From assembly GCA_965229615.1 (NCBI GenBank), contig OZ245890.1, positions 930,001-994,000 on the forward strand: DNA of 64,000 nucleotides, read 5' to 3'. Position numbers and translations under genes: made by a program. The notes beneath the pieces were generated by a model. That model made no database searches. It saw nothing but the letters and a program-made list of their open reading frames with translations, and had not been told where the DNA came from. The DNA comes from G965229615 sp965229615. Lineage in GTDB: Bacteria > Pseudomonadota > Alphaproteobacteria > Rickettsiales > Midichloriaceae. Numbering within the stretch: position 1 is the first letter of the stretch; every line of letters starts with the position of its first letter. Positions 47,750 through 54,409 of this stretch are shown in pieces.

Positions 47750-48082
47750 ATGTCAAGAAATAAGATGAAATTTAAAAAGGGAGATAGTGTTATTGTTACA
47801 ACTGGTAAATACAAGGGACAGCAAGGACAAATAATACAAGTAGTGCCAACAACGAGACATGTTGTCATTGAGGGTATTAATATGGTGAAGAGGCGTGTAA
47901 AGCCATCAATGAACAAAAACACATCATCCGCTATGGTTGAGCGCCCATTACATTCTTCAAATGTTTTGCATGTTGATCCAAGGACCGGTTTGCCTACAAG
48001 GATTGGGTATAAAACACTACCAGATGGTAATAAGATAAGGTTTGCCAAGAGAACAGGAGAACATTTAGATGTTGTCAAGTAA
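47750..48082 (+). CDS. rplX: Large ribosomal subunit protein uL24
   Basis: Assembly-initiating protein. KOW motif: KFKKGDSVIVTTGKYKGQQG, then IEGINMVKRRVKPS and the C-terminal GYKTLPDGNKIRFAKRTGE. The ATG at 47750 lies 2 bp after the rplN stop; a TTG at 47744 in the same frame would overlap rplN. 110 residues. Confidence 0.96.
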   Translation: MSRNKMKFKKGDSVIVTTGKYKGQQGQIIQVVPTTRHVVIEGINMVKRRVKPSMNKNTSSAMVERPLHSSNVLHVDPRTGLPTRIGYKTLPDGNKIRFAKRTGEHLDVVK

Positions 48083-48095
48083 TATTTAACTAATT

Positions 48096-48653
48096 ATGAC
48101 TAATTCTACAAAAAAAGCTCGTCTGCAGGAGCGTTATGATGCCAGCATTAAGGGGATGCTCATGAAAAGTATGAAATATGCTAATGTTATGCAAGTTCCA
48201 AAGCTACAGAAAATTGTCATCAACATGGGTGTTAAAGATGCAGTACTTAGCAGTTCTGCAATAGATGGTGCGCTCAATGAGTTGTTTTTAATCGCAGGTC
48301 AAAAACCTGTTGTGACAAGGGCAAAGAAATCAATTGCAGGATTTAAGATAAGAGAAGGTATGGCAATTGGTTGCAAGGCAACCTTGCGCGGTAAAATGAT
48401 GTATGAGTTTCTGGATAGGTTAGTGAACATAGCATTACCAAGAGTCAGGGATTTTAAAGGTTTTTCGCGCGAACAGTTTGATGGCAATGGGAATTTCTCA
48501 ATTGGTCTTAAAGAACAAATAGTTTTTCCTGAAATAAATTATGATAGAATAGAGAGAATTCGTGGTATGAATGTTGTTGTTGTTACTTCTGCTAAAACAG
48601 ATGCTGATGCAAAAGCGCTTCTAGAGCAATTTGATATACCATTTATGAACTAA
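48096..48653 (+). CDS. rplE: Large ribosomal subunit protein uL5
   Basis: 5S rRNA-binding protein. Conserved parts are VMQVPKLQKIVINMGVKDA, ITGQKPVVTRAKKSIAGFK-type wording (IAGQKPVVTRAKKS), REGMAIGCKATLRGKMMYEF and ALPRVRDFKGFSREQFDGNG. 185 residues, normal. Confidence 0.98.
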   Translation: MTNSTKKARLQERYDASIKGMLMKSMKYANVMQVPKLQKIVINMGVKDAVLSSSAIDGALNELFLIAGQKPVVTRAKKSIAGFKIREGMAIGCKATLRGKMMYEFLDRLVNIALPRVRDFKGFSREQFDGNGNFSIGLKEQIVFPEINYDRIERIRGMNVVVVTSAKTDADAKALLEQFDIPFMN

Positions 48654-48678
48654 CAATAGATTTGTATAAGAATTTGAT

Positions 48679-48984
48679 ATGGCGAAAAAAAGTGTAATAG
48701 CGCGAAATGACAGACGTCGTCGCATGTGTGCAAAGTTGAAAGCTGAACGTGCAAAGTTGAAAACCATCATCCGCAACAGAAAGTTGTCGCTTGAGGTGAG
48801 GTTTAAAGCACAAGCTGAGCTTGATTTGTTGCCACGTGACAGCTCAACAGTTAGGATACGCAACAGATGTGAGTTAAGTGGACGTGCGCGTGGCTATTAT
48901 GGAAAATTTAGACTGGCAAGAACACCACTTAGGCAGTCAGCAGTGGATGGATTAATCCCTGGTCTTATAAAGGCTAGCTGGTAA
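48679..48984 (+). CDS. rpsN: Small ribosomal subunit protein uS14, zinc-independent form
   Basis: Long, cysteine-poor S14 (101 residues). MAKKSVIARNDRRRRM opens it, and CELSGRARGYYGKFRLARTP with LIPGLIKASW closes it. No CxxC zinc pairs, so it is the C-minus form. Confidence 0.97.
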   Translation: MAKKSVIARNDRRRRMCAKLKAERAKLKTIIRNRKLSLEVRFKAQAELDLLPRDSSTVRIRNRCELSGRARGYYGKFRLARTPLRQSAVDGLIPGLIKASW

Positions 48985-49024
48985 TAATTGGTTATATAAT
49001 GAAATTTAACAAGACTATCTAATA

Positions 49025-49423
49025 ATGTCACAGCAAGATTTACTCTCCGATGCTCTAACCAGGATACGCAATGGCCAAATGGCCTCGCATTCGTTTGTTA
49101 CAGTACCTTCATCTAAAGTTATAAAAAACTCTCTTGCATTGCTTGAAGAAGAAGGTTACATAAGGGGATATAAGGAATTTGAGGAGAGAAAGGGAGTACA
49201 CTCTATAAAGGTTGCCTTGAAGTATCATAGAGGCATGCCAGCAATATCGGAAATAAAAAGAGTTTCAAAACCAGGACGTAGAGTGTACTCTAAGATAAAA
49301 AATGTGAAAAGCACATACAATGGTTTAGGAGTCACAGTAGTAAGTACATCACATGGCTTGATGGCTGATAAAAAGGCGAAAGTGCTTAATGTTGGTGGTG
49401 AGATTTTATTCGCAGTTTTTTAA
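49025..49423 (+). CDS. rpsH: Small ribosomal subunit protein uS8
   Basis: S8 with LLSDALTRIRNGQMASHSFV, LLEEEGYIRGYKEFEE, RVSKPGRRVYSKI and the C-terminal GLGVTVVSTSHGLMADKKA. 132 residues, standard. Binds the central domain of 16S rRNA. Confidence 0.98.
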   Translation: MSQQDLLSDALTRIRNGQMASHSFVTVPSSKVIKNSLALLEEEGYIRGYKEFEERKGVHSIKVALKYHRGMPAISEIKRVSKPGRRVYSKIKNVKSTYNGLGVTVVSTSHGLMADKKAKVLNVGGEILFAVF

Positions 49424-49446
49424 AATAAAAATATTTTTAATTTAAT

Positions 49447-49995
49447 ATGTCAAGAGTTGGAAAAGACCCTGTGCAGATACTATCTGGTGTTACACTCAAC
49501 ATAAGTGGTAATACCATATCAGCCAAAGGTCCCAAGGGGAGCCTCTCACGTTCATTTAGTGAACTTATAAGCTTCTCATTAGAAGGCAATCAGGTCATCG
49601 TAAAGCCAGCAGGTGATATGAAGGCTTCGGAATTGCCAAATAAAGTAAGGGCAATGTGGGGGCTCACAAGAAAGCTCATCTATAATATGGTGCAAGGAGT
49701 GTCAGTTGGATACTCAAAAAGTCTAGAAGTGAACGGTACAGGTTACAAAGCAAATGTTGCTGATGGACTTCTGCAGATGTCGCTGGGTTATAGTCATGAT
49801 GTATTGTTTGCAATACCACAAGATATCGATATTAAATGTGATAAGAATATTATTACAGTTTCAGGTTTTGATAAGGAAAAAGTAGGGCAGATTGCTGCAG
49901 AAATCAGATCAAAACGTCCACCTGAACCATACAAGGGTAAAGGCATTAAATATGTTGGTGAGAACATTAGAAGGAAAGTTGCTAAGAAAAAGTAA
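49447..49995 (+). CDS. rplF: Large ribosomal subunit protein uL6
   Basis: L6 with MSRVGKDPVQILSGVTLNIS, SAKGPKGSLSR, NMVQGVSVGYSKSLEVNGTG and the signature RSKRPPEPYKGKGIKYVGE. 182 residues, about five longer than usual. Confidence 0.98.
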   Translation: MSRVGKDPVQILSGVTLNISGNTISAKGPKGSLSRSFSELISFSLEGNQVIVKPAGDMKASELPNKVRAMWGLTRKLIYNMVQGVSVGYSKSLEVNGTGYKANVADGLLQMSLGYSHDVLFAIPQDIDIKCDKNIITVSGFDKEKVGQIAAEIRSKRPPEPYKGKGIKYVGENIRRKVAKKK

Positions 49996-50023
49996 AAATA
50001 TTTAAATATAGCAAGAAAAAATC

Positions 50024-50398
50024 ATGGCAAGATGTAAATCAAAACTGAACTTTGAAAGACGCAAAAAAAGGGTTAGAACCAAGATTAAAAATATATCTTG
50101 TGGTGCTCTTAGGCTTACTGTCGCTAAGTCGAATATGCATATACGTGCACAAATAATAGATGATGCAAAGGGCATAACAATTGCAGCAGCTTCAACACTT
50201 GATAAAGATGTCATTGCAGCACTCAACGGCAAGTTATCTGCCAATGTAAAGGCTGCAGCTGTGGTTGGCAAGATTATAGCAGACAAAGCAGTTAAACAAC
50301 AGGTTGGAAGTGTTGTTTTCGATCGCGGTGGTTATAAATATCATGGTCGTGTAAAGGCATTAGCAGATGCTGCGAGAGAAGGTGGGTTGAGGTTTTGA
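50024..50398 (+). CDS. rplR: Large ribosomal subunit protein uL18, last gene of the cluster
   Basis: 5S rRNA-binding L18: RRKKRVRTKIKNISCGALRL, KSNMHIRAQIIDDAKGITIA, VVGKIIADKAVKQQ and the ending FDRGGYKYHGRVKALADAAR-EGGLRF. 124 residues, standard. Normally rpsE, rpmD, rplO and secY follow; here the strand switches 7 bp later to an unrelated gene. Confidence 0.97.
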   Translation: MARCKSKLNFERRKKRVRTKIKNISCGALRLTVAKSNMHIRAQIIDDAKGITIAAASTLDKDVIAALNGKLSANVKAAAVVGKIIADKAVKQQVGSVVFDRGGYKYHGRVKALADAAREGGLRF

Positions 50399-50404
50399 GG
50401 GGTT

Positions 50405-50929
50405 TCAAAAAATACTGCATATGTGTTCGCTATTATGATCCTTTGTTATGTACTTGGTACACACAACATCAACATATTCTTCTTTCAAGATATGTTGTAA
50501 TTCTGATACTATCCCTTGTGTCTGATGTTGTAACCCTAACAAGGTTATCTTTTTTCTCAATCGAGAGAAAACTTCATGTTCTGTGTTATTAAGATAGTCG
50601 TTAGTGTACTCAAGGAATTTATATTGTTGCGAGTCACTAATTTTTCTCAAGCTATCCCGTATTTTTTCAAATTCCTCATCTGTACCAAGTGCAATTTCAA
50701 CGAGTTTTAGCCAGTTGTTTATAGTGTCACGATTTTTATATCCTACAATGAAGTTATCAACACTCTGTGTAAACGCGCTTTTAAATTTGTTAATATATCC
50801 CTGTAAAACTGCTTCTGCTTTAACTATGGTGCATTCATCACTAATATAACGACTACACATTTGATATAATCTGTTATCCTCATCATAGCAAAGGTCGCTG
50901 ATAATCTCGTTAGATGTTTTCGTATGCAT
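50405..50929 (-). CDS. Hypothetical helical protein ending in CaaX box CSIF
   Basis: An unrecognised 174-residue protein, predicted mostly helical and highly charged, with no signal peptide or membrane segment. The last four residues are C171-S-I-F, a good eukaryotic CaaX prenylation box (aliphatic Ile, Phe at X). The stop codon at 50405-50407 was checked by hand. It lies 52 bp downstream of a second CaaX gene on the same strand and 7 bp from the end of rplR. A secreted, host-prenylated effector is the best guess; a secretion signal for the T4SS is not identifiable by eye. Confidence 0.65.
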   Translation of the reverse strand: MHTKTSNEIISDLCYDEDNRLYQMCSRYISDECTIVKAEAVLQGYINKFKSAFTQSVDNFIVGYKNRDTINNWLKLVEIALGTDEEFEKIRDSLRKISDSQQYKFLEYTNDYLNNTEHEVFSRLRKKITLLGLQHQTQGIVSELQHILKEEYVDVVCTKYITKDHNSEHICSIF

Positions 50930-50981
50930 TTTTGAATTTTTTAATTTTATTTAATCTCTATATTTATATAGTCCCAATACA

Positions 50982-52100
50982 TCAAAATATTACACATCTA
51001 CAACAACAGTCAGAAGCCTCTTTCTCTCGTCCTTCCATTTCAAGTCCAAATACACGCGGACCATCTCGATCAGATATCATACTATTGCTAGCACTACTTA
51101 CAAGCTTAACAAAGCTACGTGTGGTATTATTGATTGCAACTTTATTTCTAACATCTTCTATTTTTTGCTTTAGCTTATATGGTTCTTCCATGATCGTTTT
51201 TTTGTACTCGCTATATGTAGCCTTTTTCTTTGCATCTATAGTCTTTGTCTCTGTATCTGTTGTCAATGCATCAATAATATCACTGCCTATAGTATATCTC
51301 TCTGACATTATGTGATTGAAATAGCAATTAATGAATTCAATCATTGGCTTGAATTTTGCTGATGCAATAATTTTCTTTGTTGTTTCAATGAATTGTGAAA
51401 ACTCATCATTAGTTTCAATGAATTGTGAAAACTCATCCTTAGAATAGTCACTATCCAACTCCAAAAGCTCCAAAGTCTCTTTACAATCTCGACAAAAATG
51501 ATCACTCAGTTCTTCACTAATCCCATTATCATAAGACAAAGGATCGAAAATCAGCAGTATTCTATCTTTCGAAATACAACAATTACTGTATAACTTGCTT
51601 TCATACTCGGCATTAGCAATGTTAAATGACCCAGCATTACCACTCATGAACAATACATCTTTTATTCGTAGCAAGTCTAGCACTATTAGAGTTTTAATTG
51701 CTGCATCAGCTGTAATCTCACGGTTTTTGTTTTCTATATCACGTGAGAGATCTTCCATAATTAAAAGATGAGAGATATGTTTTGCTGAGCTATCAATCGC
51801 AACATCATAGAATTTTTCCTCTTGCGCTTTTTCCTCTTCATTCTGTCTTATTTCAGTATCTGAGCTGACAGATCTGAACTTAAATTGTACTACATCAAAA
51901 GGCACATTAAACCCTTTGTCCTTAGCAAACTTTTTGAATAATTTCAACTTGCATAATGCTGTTATCTGTCGTAGCATATGATCCTGTCCATTAGTATGCG
52001 CATTATTACAATACTTAAGGACCAAACCATTGCCCTTATAGATCACTTGAGGACTATTGGAAGTTTTTTTTATCAGTTCAAACTCTTCTATATTTTGCAT
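50982..52100 (-). CDS. Hypothetical protein ending in Cys cluster plus CaaX box CVIF
   Basis: A 372-residue soluble protein of unknown family. It ends EASDCCCRCVIF: C369-V-I-F is a strong CaaX box, and C365-C367 resemble the palmitoylated cysteines upstream of the box in host Ras/Rho proteins. The middle has a vaguely kinase-like order: VIYKGNGLVLKYC, LLIMEDLS, then ILLIFDPLS; the catalytic residues are not clear, so this is weak. A 30-nt tandem repeat encodes DEFSQFIET twice (about residues 220-239). Likely cotranscribed with the CSIF gene downstream. Confidence 0.65.
   Translation of the reverse strand: MQNIEEFELIKKTSNSPQVIYKGNGLVLKYCNNAHTNGQDHMLRQITALCKLKLFKKFAKDKGFNVPFDVVQFKFRSVSSDTEIRQNEEEKAQEEKFYDVAIDSSAKHISHLLIMEDLSRDIENKNREITADAAIKTLIVLDLLRIKDVLFMSGNAGSFNIANAEYESKLYSNCCISKDRILLIFDPLSYDNGISEELSDHFCRDCKETLELLELDSDYSKDEFSQFIETNDEFSQFIETTKKIIASAKFKPMIEFINCYFNHIMSERYTIGSDIIDALTTDTETKTIDAKKKATYSEYKKTIMEEPYKLKQKIEDVRNKVAINNTTRSFVKLVSSASNSMISDRDGPRVFGLEMEGREKEASDCCCRCVIF
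51383..51442. repeat. Two 30-nt tandem copies inside the CVIF gene
   Basis: Units 51383-51412 and 51413-51442 are identical except for one base. They are in frame and duplicate the peptide around DEFSQFIET. The near identity indicates a recent duplication. Confidence 0.92.
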
Positions 52101-52177
52101 GTTGATTCACTACTGTTGTATGTTTCACCAGGTATTAACACAATATATATACAAAGTGTAGAAAAAGGTCAACTATA

Positions 52178-52199
52178 TATTGGTTGTAAAAAACCAATA
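52178..52199. repeat. Hairpin downstream of the phosphotransferase gene
   Basis: TATTGGTT (52178-52185) and AACCAATA (52192-52199) form an 8-bp stem with a 6-base loop. It lies between the phosphotransferase stop and the CVIF gene start. It could be a weak terminator, but only a short T run (TTTTT) occurs, some 11 bases further on the minus strand. Confidence 0.4.
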
Positions 52200-52226
52200 C
52201 ACCAAGTGATAGTTAGATTGTTGATT

Positions 52227-53111
52227 TCAAAAATTGATATCGTTTATAACTTCGTTGATGATTTGTTGTTGTTTTGTACTAGTCCTATTTTCAAGCTGTG
52301 TAAGCTCAAAGCAAGCCTTCCACAACGCCCAACCTCTTGCCCTGTTCCACGTGTTATGATCTAAATCCATCTGTGATTTAAATATTTTTCTGGATGCACC
52401 ATTTAAAAATGTCCAAGCAATGACTAGGTCGCATGCTGGATCACCAATACCCATGCCACCGAAATCTATGATTGCTGTAGGACGCCTGTTCTTGATAATG
52501 ATATTACCAACTGCTAAGTCACCATGTATAAATACGGGAGTTTTATGCCATTTAGAGCTAATTGCCTCTTCCCATAGAGTGAGAGCAGCCTCTGTATCAA
52601 TGATACCTTGTAGGTCGATAATTTGAGTTCTGGCCTGTTCATCATAAACACTTACATGATCACCACGCCACCAGTTATGTTGACCTGGTAATAGATCATT
52701 AGCATCGGATGTATCAATCATATGTAATTCTTTCAAGAATCTAACTAACTCAGTTGCAATGCATTCAAGATCCAAATCATTAGTATACAAAGTATTAATA
52801 CTGCTTCCTTCAATCCATTTATATATTGACCAATGCCAGGGATAATCATTTGAAGGTTGTCCCATCGCAATAGGGTGTGGAATTGCAAGTGATAAGTATG
52901 GTGCAAGTTTCGGAAGCCATTCTTGTTCCTTTGGTACCTTCAATGCATATGGCTCAGCACTTGACAACCTGATGAGCAATGCTTCACCAAGATGGAATGT
53001 TCTGTTATCATGCCCACTAGTTTCAACTGGCTTTATTTCCAAATGTTCTAACCATGGGAACTGTTCTATGATGAGTGCTTTTACAAGCTCTGTTGTGATA
53101 TTTACATTCAT
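52227..53111 (-). CDS. Aminoglycoside phosphotransferase (APH) family protein
   Basis: A kinase-like-fold small-molecule phosphotransferase. Visible motifs are ETSGHDNRTFHLGEALLIRL, the hinge region WHWSIYKWIEG, the catalytic loop VFIHGDLAVGNIII and the metal-binding AIIDFGGMGIGDPACDL. I start at the ATG at 53111 because AGAAGGA lies just upstream, giving 294 residues as in related proteins; an earlier in-frame ATG at 53135 is possible. The substrate may be an antibiotic, a sugar or choline. Such genes are often acquired horizontally, and it lies beside the two CaaX genes. Confidence 0.88.
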   Translation of the reverse strand: MNVNITTELVKALIIEQFPWLEHLEIKPVETSGHDNRTFHLGEALLIRLSSAEPYALKVPKEQEWLPKLAPYLSLAIPHPIAMGQPSNDYPWHWSIYKWIEGSSINTLYTNDLDLECIATELVRFLKELHMIDTSDANDLLPGQHNWWRGDHVSVYDEQARTQIIDLQGIIDTEAALTLWEEAISSKWHKTPVFIHGDLAVGNIIIKNRRPTAIIDFGGMGIGDPACDLVIAWTFLNGASRKIFKSQMDLDHNTWNRARGWALWKACFELTQLENRTSTKQQQIINEVINDINF

Positions 53112-53305
53112 AATTCCTTCTATTTTAACTTTCATAATTAAAAAAGTGCTTTGGATTTTAGTCACAATTATAGAAGCGCTACAGATCCAGCAATTCGCTA
53201 CTTCAACGGCATTTACCCATGATAACATATTTTAAATTCACCTAAAAAACATTGCACGCTAATTTATACTTAGTATTATCATACTTAGTAACGCTAATTG
53301 TTCAC

Positions 53306-54403
53306 TTAGCTTTTACTCTTGTTTTTTCTGAAAACATCGGCATTCAAGACTAAACCTAATCCTATGAAAATTGTTATGAGATTTGAACGACCATATGAAA
53401 AAAGTGGTAAAGGAATACCAACAGCTGGCATCAAACCTGAAATCATTCCTATATTTATAAATGTATGAAAAAATATCATACTAATGATACCAACACATAC
53501 CAGTTTAGTATAACTTACTTTGCAACGCAAGGCAATCATGTACATCATTGCTGTGAGTAGAAAATACAGTAATAAAGTGAGGGCCACGCCATAAAAACCA
53601 AATTCTTCTGCTAATACTGTGAAAATAAAATCTGTTTGTTTTTCTGGTAAAAAGCTTAATTGTGTTTGAGTGCCACATATTAGTCCTTTGCCGTATAGTC
53701 CTCCTGAACCTATTGCAATTCTCGATTGCATGATGTTATATCCTGCTCCCAACAGATCATCTTCAGGATGTAAAAATGTTGTGATGCGTTTTTTTTGGTA
53801 ATCATGGAGGGAGCCCCATATGAATGGTATTGTACAGATTACAGACAATACCACTACAACAAACTTCCATATTTTAACTCCTGCTGCAAAGAAGATTGTA
53901 CCAGATACAAGAATTATAATAGTTGCGGTTCCAAGATTTGGTTGTTTCAGTATGATCACAACCGGTATAAAAATGATGCATAACGGTATACACAAGTATC
54001 TGACTTTCAATATTTCATCAAGACTCAGCTGTGAAAAATATCTTGATAAAGCGAGTGTTACTCCTATTTTTGTTAATTCTGATGGTTGTATTGTAATGCC
54101 AGATATCTTCAACCATCGTTGTGCTCCCATTGCAGTATGTCCCATTGATTCTGCTATTAACAACAATAGTATACATATGCAGTAAAGGTAATATGATGTG
54201 CTATAGACATAGGTTGTAGGTGTAAATGCAATGAACAGTGCCAACATACATGAAAAAACAGCAGCAATTAATTGCTTCTGAGCCCAAACTTCAATGTGAC
54301 CACCAGCTGCTGAATATAACATTACACAACCAATTGCAGTCAATATGATGACTATAAAAAAACATAGCAATCCATAAATTGATAAACATGACTTTTTCTG
54401 CAT
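53306..54403 (-). CDS. rodA: Peptidoglycan glycosyltransferase RodA
   Basis: SEDS-family polymerase of the elongation machinery. Multi-spanning, with AQRWLKISGITIQPSELTKI, the FLPEKQTDFIFTVLAEEFG block and the C-terminal GLMPAVGIPLPLFSYGRSN. 365 residues, normal. It starts 6 bp after the stop of the fliD-like gene on the same strand, so the two are cotranscribed. Its presence implies side-wall peptidoglycan synthesis. Confidence 0.96.
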   Translation of the reverse strand: MQKKSCLSIYGLLCFFIVIILTAIGCVMLYSAAGGHIEVWAQKQLIAAVFSCMLALFIAFTPTTYVYSTSYYLYCICILLLLIAESMGHTAMGAQRWLKISGITIQPSELTKIGVTLALSRYFSQLSLDEILKVRYLCIPLCIIFIPVVIILKQPNLGTATIIILVSGTIFFAAGVKIWKFVVVVLSVICTIPFIWGSLHDYQKKRITTFLHPEDDLLGAGYNIMQSRIAIGSGGLYGKGLICGTQTQLSFLPEKQTDFIFTVLAEEFGFYGVALTLLLYFLLTAMMYMIALRCKVSYTKLVCVGIISMIFFHTFINIGMISGLMPAVGIPLPLFSYGRSNLITIFIGLGLVLNADVFRKNKSKS

Positions 54404-54409
54404 ACAAAA

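Noticed and set aside
50982..52100. Calling the CVIF protein a kinase
   Set aside because: The kinase-like order (VLK, hinge-like MEDL, FDP) lacks a convincing HxD or GDRH catalytic loop, so it stays a hypothetical protein.
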